From Thalassolituus sp034111725 (lineage in GTDB: Bacteria > Pseudomonadota > Gammaproteobacteria > Pseudomonadales > Oceanobacteraceae), in contig NZ_JAWUWR010000082.1 of NCBI RefSeq assembly GCF_034111725.1, positions 1 through 30,289 of the forward strand: DNA of 30,289 bases, given 5' to 3'. Position 1 is the stretch's first letter. Each line of letters begins with the position of its first letter. Of this stretch, positions 1 to 5,495 are shown in pieces. The notes below the pieces were generated by a model. The model was not told where the DNA came from, ran no database searches, and saw only the letters and a program-made list of their open reading frames with translations. The position numbers and the translations under genes were made by a program.

Positions 1-643
1 TTCCTGATAATCAATTCCGCTCGCGTGATCCAAAGTTCTTAGATCAAAAGGAAAAGTACGGAAAGCGTCATCAAGAAAAACCAAAGAGCGAACGTCGCAA
101 CGTAATCCCCGCAACAGAGTTTAAGTTCGATCCAACGGCAATGACCTGCCATTGCCCAGCCGGAGAGAAGCTCAGTTTTCGTGGTGAGCGTTTGAGTGAA
201 AGCGGGCAATCCAAAGCCTTCTTTGAAGGTCGATTATTGCAATGCAGAAACTGCGACTTAAAACATGAATGCATGGAAAACCCCGAAGCCGCGAACCATC
301 GCAAAGGCGCAGGACGGCAAGTCTCCTTCACCATCAACGACAAACGCAAACCCACGTATACAGATTGGATGACCAATTTGTCGGGAACAAATTGGTACGT
401 CAGCCCTGAAAGGGCGAGCATTAGGGATGATGCGAGTAACCCAGAGTGGACAGTGAGCATGGCAAACATATTTATAGTCACCGAATGTCGACAGTAGAGC
501 CAGTCTTTGCCAATATAGGAACCAATAAGGGCCTGAAACGGTTTGGCTTGCGAGGCAAAGCGAAAGTTCAAGGCCAATGGCAGTTGTACTGCATGATTCA
601 CAACATAGAAAAGATCATGCGGTACGGTGAACTGGCAAGATAA
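1..643 (+). pseudogene. IS1182-type transposase, 3' part, disrupted
   Basis: The reading frame enters from the left edge (frame of position 3) and runs to about 371 with text typical of the C-terminal part of IS1182-family DDE transposases: a four-cysteine zinc-ribbon-like stretch (CHCPAGE...CRNC...C), then RKGAGRQVSFTI and TYTDWM. The family sequence resumes in another frame at 446 (VDSEHGKHIYSHRM, VEPVFANIGTNKG, LRGKAKVQGQWQLYC) and stops at 641-643. Between the two parts, about 372-443, lies a palindrome-rich insert that shifts the frame, so no full protein can be made. The 5' half of the element lies outside the window. The family call is from recognisable conserved motifs; the exact IS is not determined. 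Confidence 0.85.
372..443. mobile_element. small structured insert in the transposase gene
   Basis: Compared with intact relatives, which go directly from TDWM to VDSxHGK in a few codons, about 65-72 extra bases are present. They fold well: CCAATTTGT (373-381) pairs perfectly with ACAAATTGG (387-395) around the loop CGGGA, and GCCCT (403-407) pairs with AGGGC (411-415) around GAA. A third weak pairing is GCAT (418-421) with ATGC. The upstream ATTGG at 364-368 can also pair with CCAAT at 373-377, so alternative folds exist. Insert boundaries are inferred. It could be a non-autonomous palindrome-associated element related to IS200/IS605, but I do not recognise the family. Confidence 0.5.
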
Positions 644-839
644 AGCGGGTATTTGGGCGTGATAGCGGCTCGTAGCCGAGTAATTATCTAAAAAGTTAAA
701 ATATCACTTAGATAATCAAAAGTAGATTCAATTTTTATTAATTATGGAATTGGATCATTAACAAAGGAAGTAGCTTGAAGAAATGGCTTTTAAATAGGTT
801 TTTCTACAGGCTCGTTAGTGAATATCACAAGGAGGAAGC
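644..839. other. AT-rich gene-free stretch between IS remnant and cassette 1
   Basis: No open frame of note. A short hairpin CGGCT-CGT-AGCCG lies near 665-677. I looked for the core site that should begin cassette 1 (GTTATCG would match its attC) and did not find it, so the left end of cassette 1 is probably lost or altered by the IS insertion. The stretch ends in the strong ribosome binding site AAGGAGG (829-835) of the next gene. Confidence 0.5.
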
Positions 840-1382
840 ATGTTAGCAACACATGAAGATGCCGAAAGGCGATATGAATCATTCAGGGAAATGGTGAGAG
901 ACGCCATACAGAAAGAGCTGCCCTACACAGATAGAAATAACATTCGTCTCGGTAGTATTTGCCAAAACGCTCTAATGCAGGCAAAGCTTTGGAGTGAAGA
1001 TCCTAGAAGACTAGTTGATTGGCCTTGGGATGGTGGCTATCGGGACTATTCATATAGAAACCCTAAGCGCTTTGAGCTTGCAACTTGGTATGGAAATACC
1101 CTGGCAGGTTTAAGTTTGGGCAGACCAAGCTACGCAGGCACACGACTACGCCTTGAATTTATCGAATCTAGGCCTTCTTCGAGCCCTCTTAAAGGGCGGA
1201 TTGTTCCTATAACTATTTCTGTTGCTGAGTTGTATGCGAGTGTTATTGGCGCTGAAGAGTTGCGCATAATTAACCCAGTTGATGAAAGATTGATCGAATA
1301 CTACTCGTCATTTGGATATACATACAGAAAAGCGGCTGGAGAGAAGAGCCAAAAGCACTATCTTGTGAAGGCCATTTCATGA
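840..1382 (+). CDS. cassette-encoded protein, weakly GNAT-like
   Basis: An ATG start follows AAGGAGG (829-835) by four bases, so the start is secure. The 180-residue product is soluble, without signal peptide or membrane segment. Residues about 30-95 are rich in aromatic and charged residues (LVDWPWDGGYRDYSY). The C-terminal part (about 135-178) reads like the end of an acetyltransferase-type fold: an amide-like helix, then LRIINPVDERLIEYYSSFGY, similar in style to the 'xxFYxxxGF' end of GNAT proteins. That is a resemblance, not an identification; no clear acetyl-CoA loop is seen. The TGA stop overlaps the ATG of the next small gene (ATGA), indicating translational coupling. It is the first gene of integron cassette 1. 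Function unknown. Confidence 0.75.
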   Translation: MLATHEDAERRYESFREMVRDAIQKELPYTDRNNIRLGSICQNALMQAKLWSEDPRRLVDWPWDGGYRDYSYRNPKRFELATWYGNTLAGLSLGRPSYAGTRLRLEFIESRPSSSPLKGRIVPITISVAELYASVIGAEELRIINPVDERLIEYYSSFGYTYRKAAGEKSQKHYLVKAIS

Positions 1383-1555
1383 AAAGTAATAAACGAAAAA
1401 AACCGTTAACTCCTGAAGAAATTAGAAAGAAAGCTAAAAGAATTCTTCAGGATAATCCAATATATATAAACGATGAACCATCGGTAGTTGGTTCGCCAGA
1501 GTCGCTAACTGAAGAAGTTGAGGATGATGATGGATCAACAAAAAATCAAGACTGA
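1379..1555 (+). CDS. small charged protein in cassette 1 (58 aa)
   Basis: Starts at an ATG that overlaps the stop of the preceding gene by four bases (ATGA) and encodes 58 residues. The N-terminal third is strongly basic (MKSNKRKKPLTPEEIRKKAKR), the C-terminal part acidic (EEVEDDDGSTKNQD). No domain is recognised. The tight coupling and its position inside a cassette support it being translated; its short length lowers certainty. The basic/acidic split would fit an RNA-, DNA- or partner-binding accessory protein, but that is inference only. Confidence 0.6.
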   Translation: MKSNKRKKPLTPEEIRKKAKRILQDNPIYINDEPSVVGSPESLTEEVEDDDGSTKNQD

Positions 1556-1655
1556 TAAAGAAGCCAAGTCGGAAGAAGAGGCAAAAAAGAAGATCGCCGA
1601 GAAATTACATTCTTTGCCAATCAGGTCAAGGCCGCAGGGGCCGTTGCAGCGATAA
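1524..1655 (+). CDS. tiny overlapping ORF closing cassette 1 (up to 43 aa)
   Basis: Three consecutive ATG codons (1524, 1527, 1530) open a frame that overlaps the last 32 bases of the previous gene and ends at TAA 1653-1655. The product is a highly charged peptide with a probable helix (EAKSEEEAKKKIAEKLHSL). The stop codon lies inside the R'' box of attC1, the same arrangement seen at the end of cassettes 3 and 4, which supports this being a real terminal gene. It may equally be a chance frame. A purine-rich stretch (GAAGAAGTTGAGG) just upstream could serve as ribosome binding site. Confidence 0.4.
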   Translation: MMMDQQKIKTDKEAKSEEEAKKKIAEKLHSLPIRSRPQGPLQR

Positions 1656-1737
1656 CAAACCGCTGAAATTCGTTTCGGCCACAAAAAGCGTGGCCTCACT
1701 GGGACTCGCTTCGCTCGCCTTCTAGCGGACGTTAGGC
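1649..1737 (+). other. attC1 recombination site of cassette 1
   Basis: The R' core site GTTAGGC is at 1731-1737 with the crossover point between G1731 and T1732. The arms fold: CCGCTGAA (1660-1667) pairs with TTC + AGCGG (1720-1728), leaving T1723 as an extrahelical base, and GGCCAC (1677-1682) pairs with GTGGCC (1690-1695). The R'' side (GATAAC, 1651-1656) matches RYYYAAC only in its second half. This is the classical layout of an integron 59-base element. Confidence 0.85.
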
Positions 1738-1761
1738 TTATGACTCCCTAAGGTTCAAGCT

Positions 1762-2454
1762 GTGAGAAAATCAGATAGACTTTTTCAATTGACAAATTTG
1801 TTGCGGGTGCATCAGCCTATTACTGCAAAAAGGTTGGCTGAAAAGCTGTCCGTTTCTGAACGAACCATTTATCGGTATATAGATGATTTGTCTCTATCTG
1901 GAATACCCGTTTACGGTGAAGCGGGTCTTGGGTATAAATTGTCAGATGGATATGAACTTCCACCGTTGCAGCTATCGCCAAATGAACTAGAAGCCCTAGT
2001 TTCCGGCGTAAATTTTATTGCTGCGTTAACAGGAAAAAAGTTAGCTGATTCCGCACGTTCATTGCTTTCGAAGATAGAAGCTGTATTACCCAACGGTGTA
2101 ACTGCAGTCAGTCATGAAGAAAGAGCAATTAAAATTCCTAGCTCGCGTCGCGGAACAGTTGAATATGAAATATGGGATAAGGTGCACTCAGCGATCGAAT
2201 CTGAGAGCTGGATCGATATAGCCTATGGAGCTGAATCAGGGAATATCACTCAGCGAGTGGTATTCCCGTTAGGGCTGTTTTATTGGGGTGGAAAATGGAC
2301 AATTGGTTGTTGGTGCAGCTTGCGAAGTTGTTACAGGGATTTCAGGATAGATCGCATAACTGAATTGATGATTTCGAAGAATAACGGAGAGTTACCTCTT
2401 TATGTGTCTCTAGAGAATTACATCGCTATGCAAGAAAAAGTGAAAGTTTACTGA
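1762..2454 (+). CDS. YafY-like HTH/WYL transcriptional regulator
   Basis: The 230-residue protein has an N-terminal DeoR/HTH_11 winged helix (residues about 5-60, with LAEKLSVSERTIYRYIDDLSLSGIPV as turn and recognition helix), a linker, and a C-terminal WYL domain (about 135-220; core YWGGKWTIGCWC...FRIDRI, with WTI at the usual W-Y-L position). WYL regulators sense small ligands or nucleic-acid-related signals; here the target is probably the adjacent small gene. The start is the GTG at 1762, because the only nearby ATG (1740) meets a stop after three codons. It is promoter-proximal in cassette 2, 24 bases from the attC1 boundary, so it may depend on read-through from upstream. Family assignment firm; ligand unknown. 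Confidence 0.88.
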   Translation: MRKSDRLFQLTNLLRVHQPITAKRLAEKLSVSERTIYRYIDDLSLSGIPVYGEAGLGYKLSDGYELPPLQLSPNELEALVSGVNFIAALTGKKLADSARSLLSKIEAVLPNGVTAVSHEERAIKIPSSRRGTVEYEIWDKVHSAIESESWIDIAYGAESGNITQRVVFPLGLFYWGGKWTIGCWCSLRSCYRDFRIDRITELMISKNNGELPLYVSLENYIAMQEKVKVY

Positions 2455-2469
2455 CACAACGTTGTCAGT
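2450..2469. promoter_or_regulatory. inverted repeat after the WYL regulator
   Basis: ACTGACA (2450-2456) and TGTCAGT (2463-2469) form perfect seven-base arms around CAACGT. It overlaps the regulator's stop codon and lies 50 bases upstream of the next gene. It could be an operator for the regulator or an mRNA hairpin; there is no T-run, so it is not a standard terminator. Confidence 0.4.
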
Positions 2470-2518
2470 AGTTAGGAAATAATATGTAGCCTCCAACAAC
2501 TAGCAAGAGGTTACAAAT

Positions 2519-2839
2519 ATGATATTAAATGGAAATATCGAAAATATTGGTGGTATGGAGTTTGCCGTTTTCAAACTTAAAGACGGTGTGTCAGAAAATA
2601 AATTGATTGAGTTATCTAATAAGGTTGAGTCTGATTTTCTCAAGCAGCAAGACGAGCTAATACTTCATTTTCTGGTTCGGGGTCAAAATGGCACTTATGC
2701 CGATGTAGCTATCGCCACCACACAACAGAAAGCTGAAGAATATTGCCAACAGTGGTTAACTGATACAGTTGCACTAGAGTATCTTGATCTTATAGAACAT
2801 GAATCCGTTGATATGACATTTTGGGCAAGGATTAACTAA
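2519..2839 (+). CDS. small alpha/beta protein of cassette 2 (106 aa)
   Basis: Begins at an ATG with AAGAGG (2505-2510) as ribosome binding site. The product is a compact soluble protein (MEFAVFKLKDGVSENKLIELSNKVESDF...) whose strand-helix-strand rhythm resembles dimeric alpha/beta barrel proteins (antibiotic-biosynthesis-monooxygenase or EthD-like), but no diagnostic motif is present. It follows a WYL/YafY regulator in the same cassette; such regulators are often paired with small barrel or glyoxalase-like enzymes, so it may be the regulated target. The stop is four bases before the R'' box of attC2. Function unassigned. Confidence 0.75.
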   Translation: MILNGNIENIGGMEFAVFKLKDGVSENKLIELSNKVESDFLKQQDELILHFLVRGQNGTYADVAIATTQQKAEEYCQQWLTDTVALEYLDLIEHESVDMTFWARIN

Positions 2840-2842
2840 AAA

Positions 2843-2911
2843 GCCTAACAAATGCGTCCACGGGATGTCAAAAATCTGCGCTTTTCGCCACCCGTGACGC
2901 AGGCGTTAAAT
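2843..2911 (+). other. attC2 recombination site of cassette 2
   Basis: R'' GCCTAAC (2843-2849) and R' GTTAAAT (2905-2911). The L arms pair well: TGCGT (2853-2857) with ACGCA (2897-2901), then CACGGG (2859-2864) with CCCGTG (2891-2896), leaving C2858 unpaired as the single extrahelical base that orients attC sites. Crossover between G2905 and T2906. Confidence 0.92.
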
Positions 2912-3587
2912 TCATTGAGAGTCGAGTATGAGTGAGCACGTTTACTATGAGCGATCCTTGGCTGTAGATGTATATCCTCATCTCAAGATGGCTATAGATC
3001 TGATTGATAGTTCGTTGCCAAAGGTGGCGGTGGACGTTGGCTGTGGTGCTGGGCGTGACGCATTTTACTTGGCTGAGAATGGTTTTACGGTACACGCGTA
3101 TGATAAAAGTGATGCGGCCATTGCCCGCTTGAAGGAGGAGTGTCCTCTCCACCTTAATGAAATGCTTTTTCCTCAGGTGTGCAATTTCGATCGATTTGAG
3201 TATCCGCGATCATCTTTGGTAAGTGCTTGTTCCAGCCTGTTCTTTTGCCCTCCAGAGTTTTTTTCCGCCGCTTGGTTGAAAATCACTGAGTCAATTCTTC
3301 ATGGGGGTGTTTTTTGTGGGCACTTTATGGGGCCGAATGACTCTTGGGCGAGAATGGCGCGCGAAGATCTTACAGTCCACACCCGCGCTGAATTGGAAGA
3401 GCTTTTCGAACATACTTTTAAGATTGTGGATGTATATGAGCATAATTCGGAAGGTATGACCTTGGTCGGCAAGAAAAAACACTGGCACACGTATTCAGTC
3501 GTTGCCCAGAAAATAATTTAACAATCGGTTGCGCAGCGACCGATTCTTCGCCGCTCTTCGGCTACAAACCGGCGCGTGAGCGCGGCG
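2906..3587 (+). mobile_element. integron gene cassette 3 (methyltransferase)
   Basis: Begins TTAAAT at the attC2 crossover, exactly complementary to its own R'' box ATTTAAC (3516-3522), and ends at G3587. One gene, start 22 bases from the cassette edge and stop inside R''. This is the compact single-gene layout typical of cassettes. Confidence 0.88.
2928..3521 (+). CDS. class I SAM-dependent methyltransferase
   Basis: The 197-residue protein carries motif I of Rossmann-type methyltransferases at residues 35-45 (VDVGCGAGRDA), followed by the acidic end of strand 2 (VHAYDKSDAAI). Later features are a motif IV-like stretch (LVSACSSLFF) and the C-terminal EHNSEGMTLVGKKKHWHTYSVVAQK, which ends as in TehB-like proteins. 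It would transfer a methyl group from S-adenosylmethionine to an unidentified small acceptor; TehB-type enzymes act on metalloid oxyanions, but substrate cannot be read from sequence. GAGAGTCGAG precedes the ATG. The TAA stop lies inside the attC3 R'' box. Sole gene of cassette 3. Confidence 0.9.
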   Translation: MSEHVYYERSLAVDVYPHLKMAIDLIDSSLPKVAVDVGCGAGRDAFYLAENGFTVHAYDKSDAAIARLKEECPLHLNEMLFPQVCNFDRFEYPRSSLVSACSSLFFCPPEFFSAAWLKITESILHGGVFCGHFMGPNDSWARMAREDLTVHTRAELEELFEHTFKIVDVYEHNSEGMTLVGKKKHWHTYSVVAQKII

Positions 3588-3593
3588 TTAGGC
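3516..3593 (+). other. attC3 recombination site of cassette 3
   Basis: R'' ATTTAAC (3516-3522) and R' GTTAGGC (3587-3593). Internal hairpins are visible: AATCGGT (3523-3529) with ACCGATT (3539-3545) and GCCG with CGGC near 3550-3562. The long-arm pairing is less regular than in attC2, but both core boxes and the matching cassette start make the call sound. Confidence 0.82.
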
Positions 3594-4062
3594 ACTTATC
3601 AGCATGTTCAACACACTCAAAGCGCAAGCCAAGCAACTCAAACAGCACACTCTCACTGTTTATTTCGTAGCTCGTGATTCACGCACACCCATTTTCGTCA
3701 AGACTTTGGCGCTTCTCGTTGCAGCCTATGCGCTCAGTCCCATTGATCTGATCCCTGACTTTATTCCAATAATCGGATATCTGGATGATCTCATTCTGAT
3801 TCCTCTAGGTTTGGCCTTAGTTGTACGACTTACGCCACATGAAGTAACGGAGTCCGCTCGCGCGCAAGCGAAACAAGCATCAACCAAGCCTGTCAGCTAT
3901 CCTGCTGCGGCTTTTATTATTTTAGTGTGGCTTTTAGTTATGTGGCTCCTCGGGAAATGGGCGCTCGGTTTAGTACGCGCCTAACAAGCTGCTCAAATTC
4001 GTTCCGGCCACAAAAAGCGTGGCCTCCACCGGACTCGCTAACGCCCGCCTTCTAGCGGGACG
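3588..4062 (+). mobile_element. integron gene cassette 4 (DUF1232 protein)
   Basis: Begins TTAGGC, complementary to its R'' GCCTAAC (3979-3985); ends at G4062. Single gene, with start 16 bases from the edge and stop inside R''. Confidence 0.86.
3604..3984 (+). CDS. DUF1232 (YkvA-like) membrane protein
   Basis: The 126-residue protein contains the DUF1232 signature at residues about 38-78: a hydrophobic helix followed by AYALSPIDLIPDFIPIIGYLDDLILIPLGLALVVRL, the hallmark of this small inner-membrane family. A second hydrophobic segment near residues 98-121 (AAAFIILVWLLVMWLLGKWALGL) suggests another membrane pass. The N-terminus is a basic amphipathic stretch. Family function is not established; members are frequent integron-cassette cargo. 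The TAA stop (3982-3984) lies within the R'' box of attC4. Start ATG at 3604; no strong ribosome binding site is visible, so translation may rely on the short leader. Confidence 0.9.
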   Translation: MFNTLKAQAKQLKQHTLTVYFVARDSRTPIFVKTLALLVAAYALSPIDLIPDFIPIIGYLDDLILIPLGLALVVRLTPHEVTESARAQAKQASTKPVSYPAAAFIILVWLLVMWLLGKWALGLVRA

Positions 4063-4068
4063 TTATAT
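3979..4068 (+). other. attC4 recombination site, right end of the array
   Basis: R'' GCCTAAC (3979-3985), inner stem GGCCAC (4006-4011) with GTGGCC (4019-4024), and R' GTTATAT (4062-4068), which departs from GTTRRRY at the fifth base. The site is clearly similar to attC1 along most of its length (shared CAAAAAGCGTGGCCT and CGCCTTCTAGCGG stretches), unlike attC2 and attC3. Nothing downstream up to 4476 carries the ATATAAC box that a fifth cassette would need. Confidence 0.85.
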
Positions 4069-4200
4069 GTCATCGGAGGCTCCCGTACTTTTAATTAGAC
4101 CGTCAAGATAAGAAGAGGCCTGCTCTAATTTTTGGCCAGATTCAATCTGGCTGAGGTTTTTTGGGGATTTAATCGCAGTAATTTGGGAAGCTATCCAAGT
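4063..4200 (-). pseudogene. C-terminal remnant of an inverted gene at the array border
   Basis: On the minus strand a frame without a start codon runs from 4200 to the TAA at 4065-4063 and gives 45 protein-like residues (ITAIKSPKNLSQIESGQ, KLEQASSYLDGLIKSTG, ASDDI). An in-frame stop precedes it. The stop codon lies in the R' box of attC4. It may be the tail of a fifth cassette with its gene in reverse, the rest lost. Short, so a chance frame is possible. Confidence 0.35.
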
Positions 4201-4476
4201 TTAGCGATTTAGAGGCGAGGCTAAACCTCAGAATTATTTCAAATTAGGATGAGGTGTGTTGAATTAGAGTTTGAAGTTAAGAAAGCCTGAGTTTATAGGC
4301 TTGAATTCAGATTCGAAATTCTTGGTAATATAGAGCTAGTGCTCGGTATCAATAACGTATCGGCACTGCTCGCTTCGCTCCCTGAGTACCTCCTACATAT
4401 ATGACGTAGATGATGGTTTTTTATCGCGAAAAAGTTTCGCTCCTACAGATACGACGTCGGTGCTCTACCTTTATTT
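4201..4476. other. gene-free stretch right of the cassette array
   Basis: No credible coding frame on either strand. A perfect palindrome, GCCAGATT-C-AATCTGGC, lies just to the left at 4135-4151. The right part (4357-4446) is a degenerate copy of the REPIN-like repeat found at 27.6 and 30 kb. The region marks the passage from integron cargo to core chromosome. Confidence 0.6.
4357..4446 (-). repeat. diverged REPIN-like repeat copy
   Basis: The reverse complement of 4357-4396 matches the first 38 bases of the repeat unit described at 27614 (GTAGGAGGTACTCAGG then GAGCGAAGCGAGCAGTGCCGA). A second REP-like arm follows at 4422-4446 (TATCGCGA ... TCGCTCCTAC, containing the hairpin GCGAAA-AAG-TTTCGC). 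The middle is diverged. It lies just beyond the 3' end of the cytochrome b561 gene, a usual place for REP sequences. Confidence 0.75.
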
Positions 4477-4989
4477 TTAACGACGAATCATGTGTTTGAT
4501 CAGCGGCACTTTGTATCGATATTGAATAATCAATACTGCACTAACGTGTACAACGACGGCTATCATTGCGGCATCGGCCGACCAAGCATGTAGGTTTTGC
4601 ACCCAGTCTTCGCCCCAAAAAGCATCTAAGGTTTGCATCCATCCACTCACTGCAGTGATGAGCAGGGTAGATAGTAAAAATAACACCATGAGGCCGGCAA
4701 TCGGGTTGTGGCGATTTTCAGTTAGGTGTTTTTTTTGTTCTTGGTTGAAGTTGTTAATGCTGTATTTAAGACGCTTAATCGTGGGAAAAAAGTCACTAAA
4801 GCGCGCATTTGATGGGCCAATAAACCCCCAAATCATACGAAACGTTAAAATGCAGAGGAGGGCATAGCCTGCCCACTCGTGCCAATCTTCACCTTCTTCT
4901 AATAGCCAATAATTAGCTAAAAATAGGCTCGCCATTAGCCAATGCCCTAGGCGAATAACGATATCCCAAGATTGATAGGGGCTTTGCAT
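4477..4989 (-). CDS. cytochrome b561-type membrane haem protein
   Basis: The 170-residue protein has four hydrophobic segments (about residues 10-30, 38-57, 97-117 and 137-157) with histidines placed for two b-haems (RLGHWLMAS, WHEWAGYAL, LHAWSADAAM, VVVHVSAVL). This is the layout of the cytochrome b561 / Ni-Fe hydrogenase cytochrome b family, which passes electrons across the inner membrane. Its ATG directly follows the stop of the PepSY gene upstream, so the two form an operon. A Fur box precedes the operon, which suggests a role in iron-responsive electron transfer, perhaps ferric reduction; this last point is inference. The electron acceptor is unknown. Confidence 0.88.
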   Translation of the reverse strand: MQSPYQSWDIVIRLGHWLMASLFLANYWLLEEGEDWHEWAGYALLCILTFRMIWGFIGPSNARFSDFFPTIKRLKYSINNFNQEQKKHLTENRHNPIAGLMVLFLLSTLLITAVSGWMQTLDAFWGEDWVQNLHAWSADAAMIAVVVHVSAVLIIQYRYKVPLIKHMIRR

Positions 4990-5274
4990 TTAGTCTTCTT
5001 TCTTTTTAATAATTTCACCGGTTTTGGTATCGAAATACACTTCAATTTTAACGAATTCTGTTTTGGCTTCGTTTAAACCCCAGCCGTAAATTTCGTAGCA
5101 GTCGCCAGATGTTTGAAATTTCTTAATCGCAAAGCCGTATTCGTTGACGATTTTTTTCTGCATGTCGAGTACGTGCAACCACTCATTTTTTGGGTGTTCT
5201 TTACATGCGGCTCCGGCATGTAGGGAGGCGCTGAAAAATAGAGCTGTTACAAAGAAGCTAGCAATCTTGAACAT
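4990..5274 (-). CDS. secreted PepSY-like protein
   Basis: The 94-residue product begins with a signal peptide (MFKIASFFVTALFFSASLHAGA, cleavage near residues 20-22) and continues into a small PepSY-like domain: a helix (WLHVLDMQKKIVNEYGF), then strands ending in VKIEVYFDTKTGEIIKKKED, the usual 'vyvDa-tGeil' close of this fold. It should be periplasmic. Together with the adjoining cytochrome b561 gene, whose ATG abuts its stop, it resembles the PepSY/cytochrome b561 pairs found near iron and haem electron-transfer genes. The only signal peptide cysteine is just after the cleavage region (AACKEH), so a lipoprotein is not excluded. Confidence 0.82.
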   Translation of the reverse strand: MFKIASFFVTALFFSASLHAGAACKEHPKNEWLHVLDMQKKIVNEYGFAIKKFQTSGDCYEIYGWGLNEAKTEFVKIEVYFDTKTGEIIKKKED

Positions 5275-5324
5275 GGGATTACCTTTGGTGGGTCATTTTT
5301 GATTTGGTGGTATTTTACATAAAC

Positions 5325-5343
5325 GATAATGATTATCAATAAC
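5325..5343 (-). promoter_or_regulatory. Fur box upstream of the PepSY/cytochrome b561 operon
   Basis: GATAATGATTATCAATAAC matches the 19-base Fur consensus (GATAATGATAATCATTATC) at 16 of 19 positions, and its first 13 bases are a perfect palindrome (GATAAT-G-ATTATC). It lies 51 bases upstream of the PepSY start, where a promoter would be. Fur with iron would repress the operon. Confidence 0.82.
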
Positions 5344-5430
5344 CATATAAATTTTCGAAAGATTGGTGCGAATTTATGAGATGGATTCGATGGGTACGAG
5401 TTATTAATCTGCTCTCAGCAACAGTGATGG

Positions 5431-5453
5431 CCTAGGCACGTATTTAACCTAGG
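5431..5453. promoter_or_regulatory. paired CCTAGG sites upstream of the flavoprotein gene
   Basis: Two CCTAGG hexamers, themselves palindromes, begin 17 bases apart (5431 and 5448), about 45-65 bases before the start of the WrbA-like gene. The spacing would place both on roughly the same helix side every 1.6 turns. They may be an operator; no family can be named. Confidence 0.25.
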
Positions 5454-5495
5454 TACTGATCACAATCGAATCGCTTACCTTATGAGGACTTGAAC

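Larger units (their letters stand above)
1732..2905 (+). mobile_element. integron gene cassette 2 (regulator + small protein)
   Basis: Starts TTAGGC at the crossover point of attC1 and ends at G2905 of attC2. TTAGGC is the exact complement of the R'' box GCCTAAC (2843-2849) of its own attC, as required if the two ends were once joined in a circle. It carries two genes rather than the usual one. Confidence 0.85.

Noticed and set aside
372..443. Group II intron or hammerhead ribozyme in the transposase gene
   Set aside because: The insert is too short for an intron, and neither domain V nor the hammerhead core sequences could be aligned.
71..601. 176-aa minus-strand frame over the IS remnant
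   Set aside because: It lies opposite clear transposase coding sequence and has no protein-family character; a shadow frame.
2868..3152. 94-aa minus-strand frame over attC2 and the methyltransferase start
   Set aside because: It crosses a recombination site and a well-supported gene in reverse; a shadow frame.
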